Shown: one piece after another, positions 10,159-20,681 of the stretch
Position numbering within the stretch: position 1 is the stretch's first letter
Layout: every line of letters starts with the position of its first letter
Origin: Azorinus chamasolen
Lineage: Eukaryota; Mollusca; Bivalvia; Cardiida; Solecurtidae
Direction of reading: 5' to 3'
Assembly (NCBI GenBank): GCA_963576725.1
Contig: OY755252.1
Span: 48,424,840-48,488,839, forward strand
DNA length: 64,000 bases
Made by a program: the position numbers and the translations under genes
Notes under the pieces: model-generated
The model's input: the letters and a program-made list of their open reading frames with translations, nothing else
Databases searched by the model: none
What the model was told of the DNA's origin: nothing

Positions 10159-10353
10159 GCGGAACTAGAATGAGGATTATATGTGATTAAGTCTAAATCG
10201 CGGACCGCATGTGTCCGGGTCATGACAAAATCAGGGCATAGGCAGGTGGTGCACCAAAAAATTCCGGAAGGTGTTAAAAGCATACTGGTATAGTAGCTAA
10301 GCATAGCAGGTAAGTATTTTATAATTAAAATGAATTTTACTTAAAAAATTTGT
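10159..10353 (+). repeat. DIRS right inverted terminal repeat with extension
   Basis: Inverted copy of the left repeat plus an outer extension of about 35 bp ending ACTTAAAAAATTTGT, found elsewhere only in the internal complementary region. Confidence 0.88.
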
Positions 10354-10358
10354 ATATA

Positions 10359-11301
10359 CAGTCAAACCTGTCCTAGCGACACACTGTTTTTAGCGACATC
10401 CTGTCAGATGCGACAGTATTTCCCTCCTCCAATGTATTTCCTTTTACATTTCACCTGTATTTAATGACACTCTGGCAGATGAGACATACTACGCTCAATT
10501 TGTACTCCCAATTCGGCAAGTGACACTGTGTTTAGGGACACTGAGTCTGTGAATCTTGACACCTTTCATTGTGTTCATACTCCCTAATTGCCCTCATGAA
10601 TGAGTCAAAGGATTAAATGCCCCAAGGTGATGAAGGATTTAACTGGTCCAGTTGGTCTGTTAGTCTCACTACTGTTGGGGTTTCAATAGCTAGCTACTCA
10701 ACCATAAAATTTTGATAATGAACTGCTCTTTAATCATCCATTTATATATACGAGAAATTGGTCATGCTGTAGTATTTGGCTATTCTAGTGATGTAATTGC
10801 CAATTTGGTTTCATAACTTTACAAGAAGTTAACCACATCACTTCAAAATGATTATTTAATTATAACAGAAATGGTATTCTCATAATTAAGATACAGGCAT
10901 ATAGAAATGTACCTCTGCTTCCCTGTCAAAGACAGCTGTGCTTGGCCTCGTGGCAATGGGGCGAAACACTTCGAAAACAACTACGAGTGCTCCTGATTTT
11001 CATGAATTAGTTTTGTGCACAAACTTAATTTTTATTAACAGAATAAATAATAAGGACACTATTAAAGAAGTAACTAATAACATCATAAAATATTTTATTC
11101 CATTTCAAACCCTAAAAAAGTAATACCTATATAAATTTGAAATGTCATCAGTTGTCGCGGAGAATGTTGATCAATACGACATGGACTCCGGAGCGGTTGG
11201 TATTGGCCCATGAAATTTTCGACCTGAATTTAAAGACACCCTGTGAGATACGACACTTTTGGTTTTCTCCCAAACTATGTCTCTAAAAACAGGTTTGACT
11301 G
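10359..11301. mobile_element. TA-flanked DNA transposon (TIR CAGTCAAACCTGT), non-coding
   Basis: TIR CAGTCAAACCTGT ... ACAGGTTTGACTG flanked by TA on both sides, suggesting a Tc1/mariner or pogo-type origin. Subterminal repeats of TAGCGACA/GATGCGACA. No transposase ORF. A second copy in opposite orientation is at 20682-23196. It abuts the right end of the DIRS element within 5 bp. Confidence 0.8.
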
Positions 11302-11572
11302 TATCATTATTTAATAGTCCTCTACCAAAATTGTTCAAATTATGATCCCCAGGCCAAACTGGCCACACCCTGGGGTTTATCAGTTTTGCATAGTCCTTTA
11401 AAAATCTTGCTGCTTTGCCTTGTGGTTCTCTACCAAAGTTGTTCAAATGATGACTTCTGGGTCAAAAATGGTCTGCCCCAGGGGTTATCAGGTGAGCGCT
11501 TCAGGGCCTCATGGTCCTCTTGTTTTTTAAACCCTTACAGATATTAAAGTGTGATATACGGTATTTAGCCTT

Positions 11573-13195
11573 ATTAGTCCCCCACCGGTTACCGGTTGGG
11601 GGACTATAGGTTTGCTCGATTCCGTCTGTCTGTCCGTCTGTCCGTCCGTCCGCACTCACCAATGGGTAGTTGTGTGACTTTTTCTAACTAGTTGCACAAG
11701 TAAAATCATTAACCTGGCCAACTCTTGTGACATTAACCTGGCCATTTCTTGTGACATTAACCTGGCCAGTTGTGGGACATAGGGTTAGGGTTAGGGTTAG
11801 CTTCCAGATCATTCTATTTCAAAGTTAGAGCCAAAAATAGTTTTACTTGTGGGACTAGTCCCACAAGAAAAGATCAAAGGAAAAAGTCACACAACTACCC
11901 ATTTGTTAGTGTGTCCGTCCGTCTGTCCGTCTGTCACGCTTCGTGTCCGGGCCATATCTCCTACAAAGTTAGGCCAAATTCATTATAACTTCACACATTG
12001 AAGAATCATGATGAGGGCTAGTGTCATTCACAAGGGTCATAACTCTAGCATCAATATTTTTGGAGTTATTCCCCTTTAACATATTTTTTTGTCCGGACAA
12101 TAACTCTTTATCTACAGATTCAATTAATTTGAAACTTCACATATGGAACAATCATGATGAGGGGTAGTGTCATACACAAGGGCCATAACTCTAGCATCAA
12201 TATTTTTGGAGTTATTCCCCTTTTTCATATTTTCCTGTCAGTCCGTCTGTCACACTTCGTGTCCGGGCAATATCTCCTACAAAGTTAGGCCAAATTCATT
12301 ATAACTTCACACATTGAAGAATCATGATGAGGGCTAGTGTCATTCACAAGGGTCATAACTCTAGCATCAATATTTTTGGAGTTATTCCCCTTTAACATAT
12401 TTTTTTGTCCGGACAATAACTCTTTATCTACAGATTCAATTAATTTGAAACTTCACATATGGAACAATCATGATGAGGGGTAGTGTCATACACAAGGGCC
12501 ATAACTCTAGCATCAATATTTTTGGAGTTATTCCCCTTTTTCATATTTTCCTGTCAGTCCGTCTGTCACACTTCGTGTCCGGGCAATATCTCCTACAAAG
12601 TTAGGCCAAATTCATTATAACTTCACACATTGAAGAAGCATGATCAGGAGTAGTGTCATGCACAAGGGCCATAATTCTAGCATCAATATTTTTGGAGTTA
12701 TTCCCCTTTTTCATTCTTTTTTGTCCGGACAATAACTCTTTCTCTACTGGTTCAATTGATTTGAAACTTCACATATGGAACACACATGATGAGGGGAAGT
12801 GTCATGCACAAGGGCCATAACTCTAGCATCTATATTGTTGGAGTTAATCCCCTTTTCATATTTTCTTGTCCAGTTAATAACTCTTTATGTACTGGTTCAA
12901 TTTATTTGAAACTTCTCATATGGAACAAGCATGATGAGATGTAGTGTCATGCACAAGGGCAATAACTCTAGCATCAATATTTTTGGAGTTACTCCCCTTT
13001 TTCATATTTTCTTGTCTGGACAATAACTTTTTATTTACTGATTCAATGTATGAAAGAAGGTACTAATACCATTCAGGTGGTCATGTATATACCATGGTCA
13101 ACCACACCATGGGTTGGTGGGGTGGGGAGAGTGGAGGTTTTTTTCAGTCAGGTGGGGGACTCATGTCTTGCATAGCAATACAACATGCCCTTGTT
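11573..13195 (+). mobile_element. Helentron-like tandem-repeat element (TTAGTCCCCC type)
   Basis: The 5' hairpin AGTCCCCCACCGG/CCGGTTGGGGGACT is followed by a (TCTG/TCCG) run and core repeats of about 155 and 310 bp with TTTTGTCCGGACAATAACTC and GTGTCATGCACAAGGGCC. The 3' hairpin contains GGGGGACTCATGTC and the end is AACATGCCCTTGTT. No protein coding. Confidence 0.7.
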
Positions 13196-13276
13196 TAAAT
13201 GAGTTCAGTTCAGTTTTGAATTTTGTTATACTACATTTATTTTTCACGGAATTACAGCAGTTGGGACTTAGAAATT

Positions 13277-13485
13277 AGGGGGTAGGGGACTATGGCATTG
13301 CTTTCAATGCTAGGGGGTAGGGGACTTTGGCATTGCTTTCAATGCTAGGGGGTAGGGGACTGGCATTGCTTTCAATGCTAGGGGGTAGGGGACTATGGCA
13401 TTGCTTTCAATGCTAGGGGGTAGGGGACTATGGCATTGCTTTCAATGCTAGGGGGTAGGGGACTGTGGCATTGCTTTCAATACTC
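13277..13485 (+). repeat. Minisatellite, 35-bp unit, about 6 copies
   Basis: Unit AGGGGGTAGGGGACTATGGC then ATTGCTTTCAATGCT; the second part is itself palindromic. Confidence 0.9.
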
Positions 13486-13545
13486 CCATTACTTGTTTCT
13501 TACATGAATATTAATCAGGGAAAGGGATCATTGTGAAAAGCAGTA

Positions 13546-13730
13546 CAGTAAAACCCCTCTGAACCAGAATTCTAGTAGAGAAGAATTGATAACTTTTATG
13601 CAGATGGCAGCATAATGCAGAATGAAAGTCATGCAGAAAGCTCCTAGAAGAACATTAATCTGCTGCCAGTCTCCAAGACCGATATTTATACTAAATTTAA
13701 CATCTGGTTTAGAGTGGCTTTACCTTGCAG
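13546..13730. mobile_element. Foldback MITE family D (CAGTAAAACCCCTCT termini)
   Basis: Starts after TA with CAGTAAAACCCCTCTGAACC, has GCAGAAAGCTCCTAGAAG in the middle and ends GTTTAGAGTGGCTTTACC. TIR and TA target suggest a pogo/Tigger-derived MITE. Confidence 0.7.
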
Positions 13731-13861
13731 TATTTACCCTGAAGTTTAGATCTACCAGTTTGAAAATCGGAAAAAAAGCTATATAGCACCATTTTGGAAA
13801 ATGGAAATGAAAAGGAGTAGGGTGCAAAAGATACTATTTTTCCAAAGACTCTTTTGGCAGA

Positions 13862-14010
13862 ATAAAGACTATGTTCTTAAATGGATGGTTCTAGTTTCAG
13901 TCTGTGGAATCCGTCTCCATCTCTGATCATGTTCTAATTTCAGTCTGTGGGGATCCATCTCTGATCATGTTCTTCTAGTTTCAGTCTGCGGAGATCCATC
14001 TCTGATCAGA
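13862..14010 (+). pseudogene. Vestigial copies of the LDLa exon start and its 3' splice site
   Basis: The stretch ATAAAGACT...TTTCAGTCTG, which leads into the real exon at 14352, recurs near 13862-13932. Two further short copies of TTTCAGTCTG(T/C)GG followed by CATCTCTGATC lie near 13944 and 13980. The copies carry in-frame stops and indels and lack the Cys-rich body, although AAGCTAGTTAATGAAGATCC near 14014 may be a decayed continuation. They look like old tandem duplications of an exon edge. Confidence 0.6.
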
Positions 14011-14039
14011 TGTTAAGCTAGTTAATGAAGATCCTACGC

Positions 14040-14231
14040 AACCATTCATTGATTGCAATAGGAGTCTTAAAAAGCAGGTGGTTGTTTAATACAGAGCAAA
14101 AGTAATGCAGAAAGCTCCTATATGTAACATAGGAGCTTTCTGCATTACTTTTGACCTGCATTAAACTACCACCATTCTTACAGACCCATAATTAGATATT
14201 TTTTTGATGGCCACTTAAGGTTCTACTGTAA
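14040..14231. mobile_element. Foldback MITE family D relative
   Basis: Arms GTAATGCAGAAAGCTCCTAT and ATAGGAGCTTTCTGCATTAC form a strong hairpin. It separates the decayed exon copies from the real LDLa exon. Confidence 0.65.
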
Positions 14232-14351
14232 TATTTTTCTCAAACAATGTTTGGGTGGGGTAGGTGGGGGTTGGTGTAGGCTTGGAGAACTGGCCCCCCA
14301 TTTAGCACAATAAAGACTAGGTTCCTAAATGAATTATTCTTTTAGTTTCAG

Positions 14352-14471
14352 TCTGCGGGGATTCATCTCTGATCTCATGCAAAGAAAAGTTAGCTAGTGG
14401 AGGTCCGAAGTGTGTTACCCGTTGCAATGGCTTTCCTGAATGTGAAGGAGAAGAGGATGAGCAAAACTGTG
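14352..14471 (+). CDS. Exon: LDL-receptor class A module
   Basis: Acceptor TTTTAGTTTCAG, 120 bp, phase 1 on both sides, donor GTATGT. The translation has six cysteines in LDLa order: CGDSSLISC, then PKC, VTRC, NGFPEC and the acidic end EGEEDEQNC. In LDLa modules the acidic C-terminal residues bind calcium and the fold mediates ligand or lipid binding. Here the usual D-x-SDE is replaced by EGEEDE, so calcium binding is plausible but not certain. The exon is symmetric and could be skipped without shifting frame. Degenerate copies of its 3' splice site and first bases lie 340-490 bp upstream (see 13862-14010). Confidence 0.8.
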
Positions 14472-14620
14472 GTATGTAGTACTGGGCAGTCTGAAAATTA
14501 ACTTTCTGATATATAGTACTAGTAAAGTCCCAAAAATTTACTTCCGTGATATATAGTACTAGGGCAGTCCAAAAATTATCCTCTTTTCTCTTGATATGTA
14601 GCACTAGGGCAGTCCAAAAA

Positions 14621-15160
14621 TATTTTATACCCCCACAAAGTGGTTGCATACAGTGTTGCTCTTGTCCACCTGTTTGTCCATCCGTATGCTCATCTAGAAG
14701 AATTTGTCCGGGCTCTTTCTTGGAAAGTATTTGTCCAATCCTGACCAAAATTTACATACATGTTCAAGGCCATTGTATCCTAGTCAAGTTGGATAGCCAT
14801 GTAAATCACTTCAGTCGTTTAGAAGTTGCGGTGCTTTATTTGCAAAGAGGACTTTAAAAATATCTTGTCCGGATTCTTTCTCCGAAGGTATTTGTCCAAT
14901 CTTCACCAAACTTTACACGCAGGTTTATTGCCATTATATCCATGTCAAGTTTGATAGCCATATAAATGGCTTCAGTCGTTTAGGAGCTGTGGCCCTTTAT
15001 TATACCCCCACAAACGAAGTTTTGGTGGGGGGGCTTACTGGAGTCACCATGTCTGCCCGTCCATCTGTCCGGATCCTAACTTCCAAAGTATAAAAGCTAT
15101 TGACTTCAAACTTCATATATAGATAGATCCAACAGTGGAGCATTCTAAAATGATATCAAA
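14621..15160 (+). mobile_element. Two truncated Helentron-like elements (TATACCCCCACAAA type)
   Basis: 5' ends TATACCCCCACAAAG (14629) and TATACCCCCACAAACG (15001). Each is followed by GTCCG-rich core sequence without a clear 3' hairpin. Confidence 0.5.
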
Positions 15161-15281
15161 AATAAGTTTCTTGGAAAACTTAGAAAATTTCAGAAATGGG
15201 ACTATGGCATTACCTTCATTGCTCCCATAATTATGTCTCCCCCCATATTTATATGGGGGAGACATATTGTTTTCGTGAGAG

Positions 15282-15321
<40 letters not shown>

Positions 15322-16582
15322 CTGTCTGTCTGTCTGTCCGTCTGTCTGTCCGTCTGTCTGTCTGTCCGTCACACTTTTTGTCCGGACAATAACTTCAATA
15401 TGCCTGATGCCAGTTGATTGAAACTTCATATATGGAAAGAGCATAATGAGAGGAGGTGTCATGCACAAGGTCCATAACTCTGGCTTCACTAATATAGGAG
15501 TTATTGCCCCTTGTAAAATAAAATCACACTTTTTTGTCCGGACGATAACTCCTATATGGCTCATACCATTGGATTGAAACTTCATATATGGAAAGATCAT
15601 GACAAGAGGAAGTGTCATGCACAAGGTCCATAACTCTGGCTTCACTAATATTGGAGTTATTGCCCTTTGTAAAAAATATCATAATTTTTTGTCCGGACAA
15701 TAACTTCAATATGCCTGATGCCAGTTGATTGAAACTTCATATATGGAAAGAGCATAATGAGAGGAAGTGTCATGCAGAAAGTACATAACTCTGGCTTCAC
15801 TAATATAGGAGTTATTGCCCTTTGTAAATAAATTCACACTTTTTTGTCCGGACAATAACTCCTATATGGCTCATGCCATTGGATTGAAACTTCATATATG
15901 GAAAGATCATGACGAGAGGAAGTGTCATGCACAAGGTCCATAACTCTGGCTTCACAAATATTGGAGTTATTGCCCTTTGTAAAAAATATCACAATTTTTT
16001 GTCCGGACAATAACTTCAATATGCCTGATGCCAGTTGATTGAAACTTCATATATGGAAAGAGCATAATGAGTGGAAGTGTCATGCAGAAGGTACATAACT
16101 CTGACTTCACTAATATAGGAGTTATTGCCCTTTGTAAAAAAATTCACACTTTTTTGTCCGGACGATAACTTCTATATGGCTCATGCCATTGGATTGAAAC
16201 TTCATATATGGAAAGATCATAACGAGAGGAAGTGTCATGCACAAGGTCCATAACTCTGGCTTCACTAATATTGGAGTTATTGCCCTTTGTAAAAAAATCA
16301 TAATGTGACACATGCCATTGGAGTGAAACTTCATACATTGTATGATCATGATAAGAGAAAGTGTCATGCATGAGATCCTTAACTCGAGCTTCAATAAATT
16401 TAGAGTTATTGCCCCTTTAAATTTGTTATTGCCATTTGTTTAATTCTTTCTTGTCAGGACGATAACTCCTACAGATAGACCAACTTATTTTGGAACAAAA
16501 CATGACCTACTCTAATGTAAACAAAATGAAGCGACTATGGCGCTTCATAATTTTTAAAGGACTTCGCAGGCCACAACCCTCC

Positions 16583-16655
16583 AAAATAATTGTCGTGGTG
16601 CAGTGGATATGTATCTGGGCTTGCATCGGCGGGTCTAGAGTTCGATTCTGACCAG
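16583..16655 (+). repeat. tRNA-like module (SINE-head type)
   Basis: Box A-like GTGGTGCAGTGGATATG and box B-like GAGTTCGATTC are correctly spaced, but acceptor arms do not pair well. Probably tRNA-derived rather than a working tRNA. Confidence 0.45.
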
Positions 16656-16810
16656 TGGCCAATTTTTTTTTATTAATTAATTGTTCATACAAAACAACAA
16701 TAAATATAACATATAATAATTAATAACAAAATATTAACATATAATATAAAACGACTAAAAATTAATAAGATGACTACAAATAACAAACTTTAAAAAAAAA
16801 AGGAAACTGC

Positions 16811-16880
16811 ATAGCCTGGGATTCGAACCCACGACCCCCTGTTTGCAAGACCAGATACATATCCATTAGACCAAAGCCCA
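16811..16880 (-). repeat. tRNA-like module, opposite strand
   Basis: On the minus strand: GGTCTAATGGATATGTATCT (A box) and GGGTTCGAATCCC (perfect B box). The central GGATATGTATCTGG matches the + strand module at 16583. The acceptor stem does not pair, so a degenerate tRNA or SINE head. Confidence 0.45.
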
Positions 16881-17399
16881 GTACATTATTTGTGGCAACT
16901 TACTACATTATGTTATCTGGTCCTATATTTGTGTTCTGTTATGTAAACAACAAAATAACAACAAGTCTCAATATAGCGTGGTTTACCTGTACATGGCTCT
17001 TGCCATCGTATTGAAACTTCATACATGGAAAGAGCATGATGAGAGAAAGTGTCATGAACAAGGGCCATAATTCTGGCTTCAATACTTTTGGGGTTATTGC
17101 CCTTTGTTACATTTTTTGGCCGATCAATAACTCCTGTTCGACTGATGCTATTGGAATGACATTTTATTTTTGGAAAGAGCATGATGAAAGTAAGTGTCAT
17201 GCACAAGGGCCATAAATCTGGTATCAGTATTTTTGGAGTTATTAGCTGTTATCATTTTCTTCTTGAAAAATGTAGTGTGGAAAGCGCATAATGAGGGAAA
17301 GTATCATTCATCAAGACCATAACATTTTTAGTGATTTCCCTTTACATATTGTTTTTATTAGAGGGGAGACATCCGTTTTTGTGACAAAAACCTCTAGTT

Positions 17400-17992
17400 A
17401 TACTTGTCGCTTATCGTTTTCACCATATCTCATTGTTTCCACAGTCCACACTGTTTGCATTGTCCACATAGTTTCCACTCTCCTCATTATTTGCACTCAC
17501 AGATAAGTAAGAATTACTATGCTAGTAGCTTTGAAGTTCAGCTGTATTTTGGCGAGAAACTACTTTTCTGACGAGCCAAAATACAGCTTAACTTCAAAAC
17601 TACTAGCGTAGTATTTCTTTTATCATGCAACACCAATAAAGAATGGAGAAAATGAAAATGAGGAAGTTTGCTCAAGCTGTTCTGTCCCCTGAATTAAAAA
17701 ATACACGCCAGTACAATATATGTGACGTCATATCGGCGTGCAGTGACGTCGTCGATTTTTACAACATAAACAAACTTGATTTAATCCTTTGATATGGACA
17801 AAAAGTTGAGACAAAGGTGAGCAAATTTGATGTTTATGTTAAATTATGCCTTTTCTTTCTTCTGTTTTCCTCCAATTGGCTGAATTAAACGTGCATCCCA
17901 GTGGGGTCAGTACTTATGTACTGTACCTCACAAAAAACAGCGTCGACGTGGAAAATATTATATTAGGAAGTGACTGTATTTGGTGACATTGC
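17400..17992 (+). other. Intronic sequence with one hairpin element
   Basis: 17505-17622 is a palindromic MITE (AGTTCAGCTGTATTTTGGC ... GCCAAAATACAGCTTAACTT). 17640-17992 is unique AT-rich sequence with two TGACGTCA/TGACGTC boxes; no coding sequence seen. Confidence 0.5.
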
Positions 17993-18165
17993 ATGATAAA
18001 GGTGCATAATCAAATACTAAAATCATCATTTCTCCACCAAACCATATACTGTGATCACTCTTTAGAATTCTAAAAAGTGGTCCTAGTATAGGATTTGAAG
18101 GAGAAATAAAGGAGGTATCATTGGAAATGTTTCAATTTACGTATCTTATCTGGACCTCAGCATCA
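17993..18165. mobile_element. Foldback MITE family C
   Basis: TCTCCACCAAACCATATACT and AGTATAGGATTTGAAGGAG arms, 60 bp before the LDLa exon acceptor region. Confidence 0.65.
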
Positions 18166-18227
18166 TTGTTTACACACTTTTTTCAGTTGCTTACATTAAT
18201 GTCAATGTACTCTCATTTTTCATACAG

Positions 18228-18419
18228 GTGCAAAATCCTGCGGAGAAGGAAGAAAACTTTGCAAAGGACAATGTATTACTATTGACCAGAATTGTGACCT
18301 GGATACAGAATGTATATATCCATCTTTCTCATGCAAGGACAGGTCAAAATGTATCTCAGAAAGGAAATATTGCGATGGCAAAACTGACTGCCCAGACGGG
18401 TCAGATGAGGACTACTGTC
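18228..18419 (+). CDS. Exon: Cys-rich segment plus second LDLa module
   Basis: Acceptor TTTTTCATACAG, 192 bp, phase 1 in and out, donor GTAAGT. The first part (SCGEGRKLCKGQC, then NCDLDTEC) looks like a shortened LDLa-type module with five cysteines. The second part (FSCKDRSKC, ERKYCDGKTDC, PDGSDEDYC) is a good LDLa end with the calcium-binding DGKTDCPDGSDE pattern. Ten cysteines in total. It follows the first LDLa exon directly and keeps the same phase, so the two exons form a cassette of about 104 residues. The ligand is unknown. Confidence 0.85.
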
Positions 18420-18496
18420 GTAAGTTTCCAATATTGTTAACTTAACCCATTTGCCCCCAGTGGATTCTTTCATGTTTATATATTGGATTAGTCCCA

Positions 18497-18884
18497 TTTT
18501 TATGCCTCCCAGATCAGATCGGGGGGGGGGGGGGTATAATGTTTTTGCCCTGTCTGTCTGTTTGTCCATTTGTCTGTTTGTCACCAACTTTAACATTGAT
18601 ATTTGGCAGGCATATGTATCTCATAAGGTCGCACATTTTGAGGGGTGACATGTCAAGGTCATCTTTCAAAGTCAGAGGTCAAATGTATATAGGTCAAATC
18701 ACAGACTTTAACATTGGCCATAACTTCTAAAACTAGTAGAGATGGAGACTTGATATATGGCATGCATGTGCATCTCCTGAAGCTGCACATTTTGAAGGAT
18801 GACATGTCGAGGTCATCCTTTGGGGTCAAAGGGCAAAAATGGGGAGGGGGGGGGGGGGATAGTGTTTCACAAACACTTCTTGTT
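18497..18884 (+). mobile_element. Helentron-like element (TTTTTATGCCCCC type)
   Basis: TTTTTATGCCTCCCAGATCA then a G-run, GTTTTTGCCCTGTCTGTCTG, repeats with TTGATATATGGCATGCATG, and the 3' hairpin AGTGTTTCACAAACACTTCT ending TTGTT. Close relatives at 23504, 39796 (minus) and 46602. Confidence 0.7.
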
Positions 18885-18913
18885 GATCAAAGGGATGCCT
18901 GGCATAAATTTTC

Positions 18914-20049
18914 ATTATGTCTCCCCCATTTATGGGGAGATATATTGTTTTTGCCAGACTTGTCTCTCTGTCCGTCTGTCTGTCTGTCTGCCACAAACTT
19001 GTGTCGCGCGTATCTCTGAAACCAGTTGGGCTAGAGTCACCAAACTTCACAGGAATGTTCACCAGCATCAGTTGTTGTGCACCTGGGGTTTTTGAATCGT
19101 CTCCCCCTGATAACTTTGGAGTTATTGCCCCTGATGGCTTAAAATTAGAAAAACTTTGTGTCACGTGTATCTCTGAAACCGCTAGTACTAGAGTCATCTA
19201 GCTTCACAGGAATGTTCACCAGCATGAGTTGCTTTGCTCTTGGGTTTTTGAATTGTCTCCTCCTGATAATTTTGGAGTTACTGCCCCGATGACTTAAAAT
19301 TAGACAAACTTTACTTAGTGTGGTGCATATCTCTGAAACCACTAGGGCTAGAGTCACCAAACTGCACAGGAATGTTCACCAGCATGAGTTGTTGTGCACC
19401 TGGGTTTTTTTAATTATCTCCCCTTGATAACTTTGGAATTATAGCCCCTGATATGATTACTTAAAATTAGAGAAACTTTGTGTCACGCATATCTTTAAAA
19501 CAAATAGGGCTAGAGTCATCAAACTTCACAGAAATCTTGACCAGCATCAGTTGTTGTGCACCTGGGTTTTTTTACTTGTCTCCCCCTGATAGTTCTTGAG
19601 TTATTGCTCCTGATATGATAACTTAAAATTAGAGAAACTTTGTGCTGCACATATCTCTGAAACCAGTAGGGCTAGAGTCACAAAACTTCACAGGAATGTT
19701 CACCTGCATGAGTTGTTGTGCATCTAAGGTTTTTCATTGTCTCCCCCTGATAACTTTGGAGTTACTGCCCCTTATGACTGAAATTAAGAGAAACTTTACT
19801 TTGTGTTGTGTGTATCTTTGAAACCACTAGTACTAGAGTCACCAAACTTCACAGGAATGTTGACCAGCATGTGTTGTTGTGTACCCGGGGTTTTTGAATT
19901 GTCTCCCCCTGATAATGTTGGAGTTATTGCCCCTGATGACTTAAAACTAGATCCTGATAAGTTTGGAGTTACAAACATTACACTTGTGTATTGGAAAGAG
20001 GATGGAAGGGGGAGACATCTGTTTTTGTGACAAAAACAAACCTCTAGTT
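18914..20049 (+). mobile_element. Helentron-like tandem-repeat element (TTATGTCTCCCCC type)
   Basis: 5' TATGTCTCCCCCATTTATGG, about six core repeats of about 165 bp (TATCTCTGAAACCACTAG ... TTCACAGGAATGTTCACC ... GTCTCCCCCTGATAAC), 3' hairpin GTTTTTGTGACAAAAAC and end CCTCTAGTT. Confidence 0.7.
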
Positions 20050-20169
20050 TTGTTTTGTTTTACATTTATATTGAAATTCCTATCAGTAAACAGTGTAGCC
20101 TGATCAGACTCTACATTATGCCCCGTCTGATCAGAGTATACTCTGTTTGCTTATGATTGACTTATGTTG

Positions 20170-20600
20170 ACTGTTTGTACACTTTGGATAATATGGGTAA
20201 ATTTGGCTGTTTGATTAATTACTTAGGGTAATACGGATAAAGTCGACTGTTTGTTTACTTAGGGTAATACAGATAAAGTTGACTGTTTGTTTACTTAGGG
20301 TAATACAGATAATGTCAACTGCTTGTTCAGTTAGGGTAATACAGATAAAGTTGACTGTTTGTTTACTTAGGGTAATACAGATAAAGTTGACTGTTTGTTT
20401 ACTTAGGGTAATACAGATAATGTCAACTGCTTGTTCAGTTAGGGTATTACAGATAAAGTTGATGTTTGTTTACTTAGGGTAATACAGATAAAGTTGACTG
20501 TTTGTTTACTTAGGGTAATACAGATAAAGTTGACTGTTTGTTTACTTAGGGTAATACAGATAAAGTTGACTGTTTGTTTACTTAGGGCTGTTCCTTTTAA
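20170..20600 (+). repeat. Minisatellite, 36-bp unit, about 11 copies
   Basis: Unit TTGACTGTTTGTTTACTTAG then GGTAATACAGATAAAG. A further partial unit lies alone at 24207-24233. Confidence 0.85.
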
Positions 20601-20681
20601 AGGGGATGTCCCTACATTTGAAGCCATTCATAAACTCTTAAAATATACAAAACTCATTTGTTTATATGCTGAAAAGTAGTA

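Larger units (their letters stand above)
3549..10353 (+). mobile_element. Full-length DIRS-type tyrosine-recombinase retrotransposon
   Basis: Two long open reading frames are flanked by inverted terminal repeats (3549-3725 and 10159-10353). The right repeat has an outer extension that the left lacks. An internal complementary region (10025-10112) is the reverse complement of the two outer ends joined, as in DIRS1. No direct target duplication is evident, as expected for recombinase-mediated insertion of a circular intermediate; both edges show GT. Both ORFs are intact, suggesting a recent, possibly active copy. It lies in the first visible intron of the adhesion gene, in the same orientation. 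Confidence 0.9.
2176..11523 (+). mobile_element. Pearl-like element torn apart by three insertions
   Basis: Core repeats of about 150 bp (CCTCTACAAAGAT ... TTCATAGGAAAA ... GCCTAGACCTTTGATATTTG) run from about 2205 to 3548 and resume at 11304-11480. The end GGTGAGCGCTTCAGGGCC ... CCTCTTGTT is the same 3' end as in the intact copies at 20698 and 44712. It is interrupted by a TIR element (2331-3137), the DIRS element and a TA-flanked element (10359-11301). Confidence 0.7.
15231..17399 (+). mobile_element. Helentron-like tandem-repeat element (TTATGTCTCCCCC type)
   Basis: 5' hairpin GTCTCCCCCCATAT/ATATGGGGGAGAC, then (TCTG)n, then about seven core repeats of about 150 bp beginning TTTTTTGTCCGGAC and containing ATTGAAACTTCATATATGG. 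The 3' hairpin GTTTTTGTGACAAAAAC ends CCTCTAGTT. Interrupted near 16500-16980 by an insert with two tRNA-like modules. Confidence 0.7.

Noticed and set aside
11781..11800. Telomere-like TTAGGG repeats
   Set aside because: Only about three units inside a Helentron-like element; no evidence for an interstitial telomere.
18228..18440. 70-codon frame starting MQNPAEKEEN
   Set aside because: Wrong frame over the LDLa exon; the phase-1 frame gives ten cysteines and the SDE motif.
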